In this document: positions 35,011 to 42,816 of the stretch, in pieces
Layout: every line of letters begins with the position of its first letter
Position numbering within the stretch: the first letter of the stretch is position 1
Source of the DNA: Janthinobacterium sp. UMAB-56
Lineage (GTDB): Bacteria; Pseudomonadota; Gammaproteobacteria; Burkholderiales; Burkholderiaceae_D
Assembly: GCF_900095265.1 (NCBI RefSeq)
Contig: NZ_LT607670.1
Span: forward strand, 62,001 to 126,000
Reading direction: 5' to 3'
DNA: 64,000 nt
Notes under the pieces: generated by a model
What the model saw: the letters and a program-made list of their open reading frames with translations, nothing else
What the model was told of the DNA's origin: nothing
The model's database searches: none
Position numbers and translations under genes: made by a program

Positions 35011-36434
35011 TGCAGCAACTCCGCTGGGCCGATCAGCGTACCCTCGGCCACCAGACCCGCAAATTCGGCGCTCAGCACGCCATTGCTGGCCGGCGCCGTC
35101 ATCATGAAGCGGCCGATGCCGCGCACCTGGGCCAGCACGTCAATACCGGCCGGCACGGGGCAAGCCAGCAGCGGAATATGCAGCAAACGCCGCTGCGCCA
35201 CACCCGTGTTGCCGGTCGGCGCCGTCTGGTAAGCCAGCGTCTGGTATGGTGGCGTGGCAGGATAGCCGGACCTGGCAGCCGGCGCGGCCGGAGCAGCGGG
35301 ATACAGCCTGGGCCAGTCGCTGGTGGCAAACGGCAGATAGCCGCCGGGTGGCTTCACGCTGCTGTACCTGGCCGCCCTGCTAAACGACCACAGCGGCCCG
35401 TAACTGCCGAGCGTGGGCGGCGTCGCGTTCGATTCCGGGTCGGCCACGGACAGCAGCGGATTGCCGGTGCTCAGGGCGCTGGGCGCATCGGGCGTATTCG
35501 TCATCCACCAGTTAGTCGCCGTATTCGGATACGCGCGGATGTTCGTGTCCGGCGGCGCCGTGACGGGATGGCAGCCGCTGCCCGTATGCAGGTTGAAACG
35601 CGCATTGAAGGCGGGCCACAGCGCGGCAGGAAAGGGCCGGTGCACATGCACCGACGCACTGCCGATGCGCGGATACAGCACCGTGCCGCTGCAGACAAAC
35701 GGCAGCACGCTCGACTCACTGACCTGCAGCGACGATCCCAGCATGCCAGGCCGGCCCAGCGGATTGAGCACGAAATGTTCGGCCGCCGGGCCATGCGGAT
35801 TCAGCTTCAACAAGTTATACGCCACGCCGCGGCGAAAGCCATATTCCAGCAACTCCACGGCCGGCAGCAATGCCGCATTCGTGCGCGGGCTGGCGGCACT
35901 GCCCGACAGCGCGCAAATGGCCAGCGGGGTCAGAGACAGGCTGGACCGCCCTGCCACCGCGCGCGCGCCCGTGTCCAGCGTGCGCAGCGCCGGCGACCAG
36001 GCACCCAGGAACGCCGTCGCCACCCGACCCAGCGACGGGTCATTGGCCTGCGTATCGACGCGCACGAACAGTGCCGTGGCAGGATCGGGCACGGCGCCCG
36101 CCGCATGCCACTCGCTGGCGGGCGCGTCGGGTGCGCTGGCGAAGCGGATGCTGGCATCCGACAGGACGGCGCCCTCCATGCGGCGCCGCCATGCGCTCCT
36201 GTCGGCCGCACTGCTCTTGGCTTTTTCCACGGCAGTGAGCAGACCCTCGGGCGTGCCGACCAGTTCCGCAGCCGCCGCCAGCGCAGCGTTGTCAGCCAGA
36301 TTCTGCAGTTCCGTCTTGCGGCCGATGACTTGCCCCACGTCCAATGCCAGGCCGATAAAGCCCAGCACCACGACGAGCAGGATGGAAAAGGCGATCAGCA
36401 TCGCCCCGCGCTGGCCCTGGCGTCTATTTGCCAC
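35007..36434 (-). CDS. TadG-like pilus assembly protein
   Basis: A 475-residue protein starting at GTG 36434, with a strong GGAGG 5 bases upstream. RRQGQRGAMLIAFSILLVVVLGFIGLALDVGQVIGRKTELQNLADNAALAAAAEL is the TadG N-terminal signature. The long C-terminal part has no von Willebrand A signature that I can see; it is Pro/Ala/Ser/Thr-rich with aromatic clusters (ATNWWMTNTP, WPRLYPAAPAAP). It overlaps the small lipoprotein gene by 11 bases and the tadE gene by four. Confidence 0.82.
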   Translation of the reverse strand: MANRRQGQRGAMLIAFSILLVVVLGFIGLALDVGQVIGRKTELQNLADNAALAAAAELVGTPEGLLTAVEKAKSSAADRSAWRRRMEGAVLSDASIRFASAPDAPASEWHAAGAVPDPATALFVRVDTQANDPSLGRVATAFLGAWSPALRTLDTGARAVAGRSSLSLTPLAICALSGSAASPRTNAALLPAVELLEYGFRRGVAYNLLKLNPHGPAAEHFVLNPLGRPGMLGSSLQVSESSVLPFVCSGTVLYPRIGSASVHVHRPFPAALWPAFNARFNLHTGSGCHPVTAPPDTNIRAYPNTATNWWMTNTPDAPSALSTGNPLLSVADPESNATPPTLGSYGPLWSFSRAARYSSVKPPGGYLPFATSDWPRLYPAAPAAPAARSGYPATPPYQTLAYQTAPTGNTGVAQRRLLHIPLLACPVPAGIDVLAQVRGIGRFMMTAPASNGVLSAEFAGLVAEGTLIGPAELLQ

Positions 36435-36726
36435 TACCGCCTCCGAGCATGAATTGCACCGGCTGCGGCGCCTGGGCATGCGATTCCGCAAACGAGGCGC
36501 GGTAGCGCTGCATGACGGCCTGCGCGCTGGGACCATCGAGGCCGTCGGCCGGCGTGTGATTGCCCGCACTGGCCGGAGCGCGCACCTGCTGCGCCATGGC
36601 CAGGCGCACGGCGTCGCCGAAGCGCAAGTCCAGTTGCGGTGTGCTGCTGGACGCGCAGGCGGCCAGCAGCAAGGCCAGGGCCAGCGCTGCCAGGCGCCGC
36701 AGCGACATCAAAAGCGAGTTCGGCAT
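36424..36726 (-). CDS. Small Tad-locus lipoprotein
   Basis: A 100-residue protein with signal peptide and lipobox LLLAAC (Cys at about 24), then a short periplasmic part with LRFGDAVRLAMAQQVRAP and ALDGPSAQAVMQRYRASF-like helical text. It occupies the place of RcpB/CpaD, the outer membrane lipoprotein partner of the RcpA secretin, and is probably its functional counterpart, but is shorter than CpaD. Confidence 0.8.
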   Translation of the reverse strand: MPNSLLMSLRRLAALALALLLAACASSSTPQLDLRFGDAVRLAMAQQVRAPASAGNHTPADGLDGPSAQAVMQRYRASFAESHAQAPQPVQFMLGGGSGK

Positions 36727-36742
36727 GGCACGTCTCCCCGTC

Positions 36743-38179
36743 TCATTTCAGCTCGAAACCGTTGGCCGCGCGCAGCGGCGGCAAGGGCGGCGGCGCCGGC
36801 GTTCCTTCCATCTTGCCGCCCAACATCAAGTCCGTGCGCGAAGGCGGCGCCAGCTTGGCCGTCGGCAGCACGACGTCGGCAGGCAAAGGTTTCACCAGGT
36901 GCGCGGTAATGACGAACAGCAACTCCGTGCGGTCGTGCTGGAAATCCGTGCTGCGAAACAGCGCGCCCAGGATGGGCACTTCACTGAGCCAGGGCACGCC
37001 CGTGATGTTGCTCACCTGGTTGTTCTTGATCAAGCCGCCGATGGCATAGCTCTGGCCGTCATACAGCTGCACCGTGGTCGAGGCGCGCCGCGTGGTGATA
37101 ACGGGCAAAATAGAGCGTCCGCTGGCGCCGGCGGCGGAAATACCCACGCCCTCGCGCGACAGTTCCGACACTTCGGGCGCCACCTTCAGATTGATGCGCC
37201 CGCCCGACAGCACGGTGGGGGTAAAACGCAGGCCGACGCCATACTCGCGCTCTTCCAGGGTGATCTTGTTGTTATCCTGGCCGACGGGAATGAAGAGCTT
37301 GCCACCGGCCAAAAAACTGCCCTCTTGACCGCTGATCGCCATCACTGTCGGCTCGGCCAGGATGCGCACCAGGCCATCCTGTTTCTGCGCCTCGATGGTC
37401 AGCTGCTGGCCATTCGACTTGCGCACGTCGAGCACGCCGTTGGACGTGCCACTGAGGAAATTCGACAGCAAGGTGGTGGCCCAGCTGCCGGACGCGAAGC
37501 GCAGAGTGGCGCCCACTTCCAGCCGTTCCAGCAGGGACTTCGACACTTCGGCGATCTGCACGGCCAGCATCACTTGCTGCGGCGCGCCGACGTCGAGCAT
37601 GTTGATGATGCGGCTGTTTGCACCGCCAGCGGGCGCCGCAGCGGCCACCGGCGTGGCGGCGCCATCGGCGGGCCTGGGCAGCACCAGCGGCACGGTGGCG
37701 CGGCGCACGTAGGCGTGCGCCAGCTCGACGGCGCGCAGCACGGCGCCCGCATCCTGTACCGTGCCCGACAGCACCATCGTGTCGGCCACGGCCGTCACGC
37801 GGATGGTTTTTTCTTCCGGCATGAGTGCCGCCAGGGTCGTTTGCAAGCCGACCGGGTCCATGCTGACGCTGACGTTGACCACGCTGCACACGCCGCTGCG
37901 TCCCTGGATGAGCATATTCGTGCTGCCCACATCGACACCGACCACATATAAAGTGTCGGGCGCCACCAGCATGGCTTGCACCACGGCCGGATTACCGACG
38001 CTGCGCTGCTGTACCGCTTCAGGCAGGCGCAGCATGCTCGACTTGCCCACCTGTAGCTGCAAGTTGCCGGGTGTAGCCGCTTCCCCGCCGCAGCGCGGGC
38101 CAGGATCGGCCGCCGCAGCGGCAAGCGGCGAGAGCAGGCAGCACAGTATCAGCAGGGCGCGGTTCATGAGCGTGTCCAT
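36743..38179 (-). CDS. rcpA: Tad pilus outer membrane secretin RcpA/CpaC
   Basis: A 478-residue secretin. After the signal peptide (RALLILCCLLSPLAAAAA) come the pilus-specific N domain (LQVGKSSMLRLPEAVQQRSVGNPAVVQAMLVAPDTLYVVGVDVGSTNMLIQ), a BON-like region and the secretin core: VMLAVQIAEVSKSLLERLEVGA, VRILAEPTVMAISGQEGSFLAGG, VGLRFTPTVLSGGRINLKVAPEVSEL and WLSEVPILGALFRSTDFQHDRTELLFVITAHLV. It forms the exit channel for the Flp pilus. ATG at 38179 is used (38167 is also possible). Confidence 0.94.
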   Translation of the reverse strand: MDTLMNRALLILCCLLSPLAAAAADPGPRCGGEAATPGNLQLQVGKSSMLRLPEAVQQRSVGNPAVVQAMLVAPDTLYVVGVDVGSTNMLIQGRSGVCSVVNVSVSMDPVGLQTTLAALMPEEKTIRVTAVADTMVLSGTVQDAGAVLRAVELAHAYVRRATVPLVLPRPADGAATPVAAAAPAGGANSRIINMLDVGAPQQVMLAVQIAEVSKSLLERLEVGATLRFASGSWATTLLSNFLSGTSNGVLDVRKSNGQQLTIEAQKQDGLVRILAEPTVMAISGQEGSFLAGGKLFIPVGQDNNKITLEEREYGVGLRFTPTVLSGGRINLKVAPEVSELSREGVGISAAGASGRSILPVITTRRASTTVQLYDGQSYAIGGLIKNNQVSNITGVPWLSEVPILGALFRSTDFQHDRTELLFVITAHLVKPLPADVVLPTAKLAPPSRTDLMLGGKMEGTPAPPPLPPLRAANGFELK

Positions 38180-38199
38180 GGTTGAGCAAGGCAACAAGC

Positions 38200-39054
38200 C
38201 TAAAAGCATTCGCGCGATTGGCGCGTCCCGTCGATGACACCGCTGCACTGGCGCGGCGACTCCAGCGGCGCCTTCGCCACGCGCACAGGACGCGGCGCCA
38301 CGGCCAGCACGGGCGCGGCAGCAGGAACGGGGTCCGCTTCGTGCGGTCCGCCCAGCAGGGTCAGCTTGGTCGCGCCCGCCGTCACGCCCGGCTGCGGGTC
38401 GACCTGGTTGCGCAGCACCAGCGACAGGCTGCCCACGCTGCGCGCCAGGTCCAGGTTTTCCGCCTGTTCCGGCGTCACTTCCAGCGTCACCGCATTGACC
38501 ACGCGTGGCTTGGTCTCGTCGCGTCCCACTTCCTGCGCCACGGCCAGCACCAGGATGCGTTCGAGCACGATCTTGGAAATGTTGCGGCTGTGCGGAAACG
38601 CGCGGTCGCCGGCATCCTGCTGGGTACTCACGATGATGTCGACATAGTTGCCCGGCAAGGCGAAGCCGGCCACGCCGATCACGTCATTGACGCGCACGGT
38701 AATGGCGCGCCGTCCTTCCGTGATCAGGGCCGACAGGCCGCCCAGGGTGCCGACGGGGGCCAGCTTGGCTTCGCTCAGCGGCTCGCCGCGCAGCACGCTG
38801 GTTTTCAGCACCCGTCCCGCCAGTGTCGCCGGGTCTTGCAGCGCGCCCTGCGGCAAGCTTTCCGCCGGCCACTCGGCCAGGCGCAGCATCTCGGGCGCCA
38901 GGCGCTGACCCAGGTTGACATCGCTGGCGGCGACGACGATCTTGCCCTTGACGGCCGGCGTCTGGCGCAGCAGCCAGTGCGAGGCCAGCAGCACGGCCAG
39001 CAGGCCCAGCACCACGGCAAGACCCATCATCAGGAGGGCGCGCCGGTTTTTCAT
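38200..39054 (-). CDS. cpaB: Flp pilus assembly protein CpaB (RcpC)
   Basis: A 284-residue periplasmic protein with an N-terminal membrane helix (ALLMMGLAVVLGLLAVLLAS). It carries the SAF domain (GKIVVAASDVNLGQRLAPEMLRLAEWPAESLPQGAL) and the RcpC block (VLRGEPLSEAKLAPVG...ITEGRRAITVRVNDVIGVAGFALPGNYVDIIV). It may contact peptidoglycan and the secretin. Its ATG overlaps the AAA+ ATPase stop by four bases. Confidence 0.92.
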   Translation of the reverse strand: MKNRRALLMMGLAVVLGLLAVLLASHWLLRQTPAVKGKIVVAASDVNLGQRLAPEMLRLAEWPAESLPQGALQDPATLAGRVLKTSVLRGEPLSEAKLAPVGTLGGLSALITEGRRAITVRVNDVIGVAGFALPGNYVDIIVSTQQDAGDRAFPHSRNISKIVLERILVLAVAQEVGRDETKPRVVNAVTLEVTPEQAENLDLARSVGSLSLVLRNQVDPQPGVTAGATKLTLLGGPHEADPVPAAAPVLAVAPRPVRVAKAPLESPRQCSGVIDGTRQSRECF

Positions 39055-40424
39055 GCGATGCGCTCGCACAGGCTGGCAGCCGGCATGTCGCAACTGGCAA
39101 ACAGGCTGCTCCAGGCCTGTTCCAGGGCGCCCACCGTCAAGCGCGCTTCGCTGCCGGCAAAGCCGGCGAAGTCGCCTATGCGCGCCAGCAATTCCTGCGG
39201 ATAGCTGGCCAGCAAGGGCCGTCCCTGCGCGCCATGCAGGTGCAACACATGGTTCAGGGTCAGCTCATCGATGGCCATGCCGGCCAGCCGGCATTGCTGG
39301 CGGAACAGGGCGCGATAGGCGCTCTCGGCCAGCGGTCCCACCTGCACCTTGTAACCGATGCGGCGCAGCAAGGCGGCGTCAAACAGCTCGCCCGGCGGCA
39401 CATTCGTGGCCAGGACGAGAGCGTTGTCGCACGGCACGCTGATCTGCACGCCACCGGGCAGACCCAGCTGATCGCTGCCGCGCGCCAGCGGCTGCATCAG
39501 CCGCGTCAGCAGTTCTTGCGCGCCCAGGCGCTGGCGGCCCAGGTCGTCGATGATCAGCATGCCGTTATTCGCCCGCACATGGGGCGGCGCCTGGTAGCAG
39601 CCGCCGCTGGCGTCATGGCGCAGCTCCAGCATGCCGGCGTCGAGTTCGGCGCCCACGTGGATCACGGGACGCTGGCACAGTACCCAGCGGATGTCCGTGC
39701 TGCGCCGCTCCAGCGCCTGGCGCGCATGGCTGACATGCTGCGGCGCCGGCGGCAGGTGCTGGGCCGGATCGTACAACTGGATGATGTCGTGGCCGACGAC
39801 GATGGCGTAGGGCACGGCCACCAGCCCGTGCAGCAATTGACCCAATTGCAGCGCCAGGGTCGACTTGCCGCTGCCGGGCGGACCGTACAGCAGCAGCGAG
39901 CGCCCCGAATGCAGGGCCGCGCCCACCACGTCGAGCATGCCCGGCCCCGCATGCGCGCCGCCCAGCACGGCGGCCAGGTCGTCGCTGCCGACGCGCTGCT
40001 CCTGCGCCAGCCACGACTGACGCGCCACCATGGCGCGGTACGCATCCAGCGTGACGGGGGCGGCGCCGACATACGCGCAGCGCCCGAGGAAGGTGCTGGC
40101 GCGCTGCTTGCCAGCGCCCGTCAGCTGGTACTGCACGTCGATATCGGATTCGCCGCGCCAGGCCACTTCGGCCATCTGCTCGGCCACCATGAAATCGAGC
40201 ACTTCCCGCAAAACATTGAGCGACAGGCGCAAGCGCGTCGTCAGTGCGGACAGGTGCGTCTTGCCGCCCACAAACATCAGCTTGGCGATCAGTTCGACCA
40301 CCAGCGGTCGCTCCAGGCCCGTTTCGCGCAAGCTCTTCGGCTGCGGCGGCAAGGGCGGCATCAGGTTCGCAGCGGCGGGGCGCGGCGCGCTCTCGGTGCT
40401 GAGGGAATAGTCGACCTCGGTCAT
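39051..40424 (-). CDS. Winged-helix AAA+ ATPase in the Tad locus
   Basis: A 457-residue cytoplasmic ATPase. An N-terminal helical/winged-helix segment (about 40-115, LVVELIAKLMFVGGKTHLSALTTRLRLSLNVLREVLDFM) is followed by an AAA+ core: Walker A GPPGSGKS (181-188), Walker B MLIIDD (289-294), sensor-1 LVLATN (337-341) and an Arg-finger-like LLRRIG (352-357). It is not TadA or TadZ. It is placed between the prepilin peptidase and CpaB genes and overlaps cpaB by four bases, so it is a true part of the operon. A role as a remodelling or regulatory ATPase of pilus assembly is inference. Confidence 0.85.
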   Translation of the reverse strand: MTEVDYSLSTESAPRPAAANLMPPLPPQPKSLRETGLERPLVVELIAKLMFVGGKTHLSALTTRLRLSLNVLREVLDFMVAEQMAEVAWRGESDIDVQYQLTGAGKQRASTFLGRCAYVGAAPVTLDAYRAMVARQSWLAQEQRVGSDDLAAVLGGAHAGPGMLDVVGAALHSGRSLLLYGPPGSGKSTLALQLGQLLHGLVAVPYAIVVGHDIIQLYDPAQHLPPAPQHVSHARQALERRSTDIRWVLCQRPVIHVGAELDAGMLELRHDASGGCYQAPPHVRANNGMLIIDDLGRQRLGAQELLTRLMQPLARGSDQLGLPGGVQISVPCDNALVLATNVPPGELFDAALLRRIGYKVQVGPLAESAYRALFRQQCRLAGMAIDELTLNHVLHLHGAQGRPLLASYPQELLARIGDFAGFAGSEARLTVGALEQAWSSLFASCDMPAASLCERIA

Positions 40425-40517
40425 GCTGTGTCTCCAAGCCGGTTAAGACTGCATTCAACAGAATTCATTCTAGCCAGCGCGGACTGGCGCCCATTGATCA
40501 AGAGCAATGAATAACAA

Positions 40518-41051
40518 TCAGAAATAATGCCGCCCTTGCACCACCAGGCAACCGAGGGCGATGGCCAGTCCATATGGCATGTTGCCCACGCTGGCACCGC
40601 TGCCCAGTGCGTTTGGCACCAGGGCAATACCGGCCATGCGCGCGATGATCGGCCACAGCAGCTGGCGCAGATTGCCCAGGCAGGCGCGCCACTTTCCCTG
40701 GTACGTAATCATCAGCACGGCCATCAGCCCGCCCAGGACAAACGTCGCGAAACAGATCTGCAGCACGGGCCAGGGCCCGGCAAAGGCGCCCACCATGGCG
40801 ATCAGCTTGACGTCGCCGGCAGCCATGCCGCGCAGCACGTACAAGGGCAGGAATAGAAAAAAGCCCGTCGCCATGCCGCCCAGCCATAGCGGCAGCACGC
40901 TTTGCGGCCACAGCCACAGCTGCAGCGCCAGGGCGGCGAGGATGCCGGACAACACCACAGCATTGGGTATCTTGCGGCGCATCAAATCACTGACGGCGGC
41001 CCCCGTCACAAAGCACAGCAACAGCAGGTCGCACAAGGCAGTTGCAGGCAT
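40518..41051 (-). CDS. tadV: Prepilin peptidase TadV/CpaA
   Basis: A 177-residue type IV leader peptidase of the short GXGD class. Catalytic aspartates are in TGAAVSDLMRRKIPN (first Asp) and MAAGDVKLIAMVG (GxGD). Six or so membrane helices fill the rest. It lies between the flp gene and the ATPase, 93 bases before the ATPase. It processes Flp and the TadE-type pseudopilins. Confidence 0.93.
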   Translation of the reverse strand: MPATALCDLLLLCFVTGAAVSDLMRRKIPNAVVLSGILAALALQLWLWPQSVLPLWLGGMATGFFLFLPLYVLRGMAAGDVKLIAMVGAFAGPWPVLQICFATFVLGGLMAVLMITYQGKWRACLGNLRQLLWPIIARMAGIALVPNALGSGASVGNMPYGLAIALGCLVVQGRHYF

Positions 41052-41105
41052 GGCATACCTCCTGAAGAAAAACCCGCCACCGGCCGGCCGATGGCGGGCA
41101 CCCGC

Positions 41106-41288
41106 TTAGGGCGTCAACACCAGGTTCGACGAAATGTCGGTGAGGACGGCCAGCAAGTTGGTCTTGATCAGCAAGAATCCGGCAGTGATGGCGGTAGCCA
41201 TCAAGGCCGCAATCAGGCCGTATTCGATTGCCGTAATGCCATCCTCATCCTTGACAAACTGCTGTACTGCCGACAGGAAGGTATGCAT
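41106..41288 (-). CDS. flp: Flp family major pilin
   Basis: A 60-residue Flp pilin. The leader MHTFLSAVQQFVKDEDG ends in Gly, followed by ITAIEYGLIAALMATAITAGF: the Flp motif with Glu at +5 and Tyr at +6. The tail LLAVLTDISSNLVLTP is short. ATG at 41288 is used with GGGAG 6 bases before it, not an upstream in-frame codon at 41342. It is the first gene of the Tad operon. Confidence 0.95.
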   Translation of the reverse strand: MHTFLSAVQQFVKDEDGITAIEYGLIAALMATAITAGFLLIKTNLLAVLTDISSNLVLTP

Positions 41289-41395
41289 GACAAGCTCCCA
41301 AAAGTGAATCACAAGTCCCTGGCGCAATCGGGTGTGAAACATTGCCCATTCCTGCTAATATGTTTCCTGCCGTAAATTTCTGCGCCATTGCCTAG

Positions 41396-41401
41396 ACTAT
41401 A
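41396..41401 (-). promoter_or_regulatory. Candidate -10 of the Tad operon promoter
   Basis: TATAGT on the minus strand about 108 bases before flp, in a 481-base gap (41289-41769) shared with the diguanylate cyclase. No matching -35 at standard spacing. Weak evidence. Confidence 0.3.
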
Positions 41402-41585
41402 AAGCGTCCACTTTTTGGCAAATTGACGCGCCACAAGTTTCCATATGGAAATTATCAAACCCTGTTGATATGACGGTTGACGCAAACAAATGTTGCGATC
41501 AGGATTGAAATCCTTCGTCAGGGCAAGTTTTTTGCAATGTAGTGCATGAATCTCATGTATTTACATGAAATATTGCATACCTTAA

Positions 41586-41600
41586 TTGCCTATTAGGCAA
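41586..41600. promoter_or_regulatory. Exact palindrome in the flp-diguanylate cyclase gap
   Basis: TTGCCTATTAGGCAA: TTGCCTA and TAGGCAA around a single T. It lies in the divergent gap, about 170 bases before the diguanylate cyclase and 300 before flp, overlapping a possible -35 (TTAATT, 41582) of a plus-strand promoter with CATTAT at 41606. A regulator binding site for one or both transcripts is likely. Confidence 0.5.
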
Positions 41601-41769
41601 AAAGACATTATCCTGCTTAGCTCTTCTTTGGAAAGGCCTCTCGCCCGGCGGTACAGAGCGTCATGCCACCAAATAAATCTTGGCTTCTTGTAGACGGACG
41701 CGAACATGCTCTTGCTTGATGCAATGCTGGTATGACGACACTTGTGTGACTACTTTCCAGAGATTGACA

Positions 41770-42816
41770 ATGGATTCCCTACTGAAACACATGGTGGACA
41801 TGACCGGGCACCGCGACCACACGATGCTCGACATCTCCGTGATCTCGGCGGTCCAGGAACTCGCTGCCGCGTCGCAGACCCGTGTGCTGGCCCTGACCAC
41901 CGTGCGCGGCCAGGTGTTCGTGCGGTCGCGGGCCATCATCGTGGCGGGCAGCGTGGCCCGCATGGAAGACAATCCCGACCCGTCGCTGCCGGGCGAACCG
42001 CTGTCGCATTATCCGGCGCTGGCCGCCTGCATCGCGCGCCATGAAGCGAGCGCCGATACCCTGTGCGCCGACGGCCGCCATCTGCTGTGGCTGCCCATCT
42101 GGATCGGCGACCAGGTCACCACCTGCCTGGAAATCACCAACCCCACGCCGTACACGGGCGCCACCATCCAGGTGATCGGCGGCATCGTCAGCGTGTACCG
42201 CAATTTCCAGAACCTGCTCGACTACAGCGAACGCGATTCGCTCACCGGCTTGTTGAATCGCAAGACCTTCGACGACCAGCTGGCAAAAATCCTGCATAGC
42301 CGCGGCGAACCGGAAGCAGAGAAGCCGCGTCCCGTCGATGAAGAACGGCGTCACCATACGGACACGGAACGGCAATGGCTGGCCGTGATCGACGTCGATC
42401 ATTTCAAATTGGTCAACGATAAATTTGGCCACCTGTATGGCGATGAAGTGCTGATCCTGATCGCCAACCAGCTGCAATCGTCATTCCGCGCGCAAGACCG
42501 TATCTTCCGCTTCGGCGGCGAGGAATTCGTCGTGCTGCTGCGCTCGATCACCCTGGAAAATGCGCAGAAAATCATCGACCGCTTCCGCACCAATGTCGCA
42601 GCACACGACTTCCCGCAAGTGGGCAGAGTGACCGTCAGCGTCGGCTTCGTCAGCATCAACGCCTACGAGGCGCCCGTCATCATCCTGGGCCGTGCAGACC
42701 AGGCCTTGTATTACGCCAAGAGCCATGGCCGCAACCTGGCTTGCCATTACGACGAGTTGGTAGCGAAAGGTTTATTAACGACCATCGCCTCCAATGACAC
42801 TGCGGAATTTTTCTAG
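41770..42816 (+). CDS. Diguanylate cyclase with N-terminal sensor domain
   Basis: A 348-residue cytoplasmic protein. The N-terminal part (about 1-145) reads like a GAF-type sensor domain, with no membrane segment. The GGDEF domain starts with YSERDSLTGLLNRKTFDDQL and has the active loop FRFGGEEF (about 248-255) and an inhibitory RxxD site (RAQD) exactly five residues before GGEEF. It should make c-di-GMP with product inhibition. ATG at 41770; an upstream frame extension lacks similarity. Convergent with an HD-GYP gene and divergent from the Tad operon. Confidence 0.9.
   Translation: MDSLLKHMVDMTGHRDHTMLDISVISAVQELAAASQTRVLALTTVRGQVFVRSRAIIVAGSVARMEDNPDPSLPGEPLSHYPALAACIARHEASADTLCADGRHLLWLPIWIGDQVTTCLEITNPTPYTGATIQVIGGIVSVYRNFQNLLDYSERDSLTGLLNRKTFDDQLAKILHSRGEPEAEKPRPVDEERRHHTDTERQWLAVIDVDHFKLVNDKFGHLYGDEVLILIANQLQSSFRAQDRIFRFGGEEFVVLLRSITLENAQKIIDRFRTNVAAHDFPQVGRVTVSVGFVSINAYEAPVIILGRADQALYYAKSHGRNLACHYDELVAKGLLTTIASNDTAEFF

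Noticed and set aside
41418..41433. Sigma-54-like element TGGCGCGTCAATTTGC upstream of flp (minus strand)
   Set aside because: GG and GC elements are present but one base too far apart (five instead of four between the blocks), which normally abolishes sigma-54 promoter activity.
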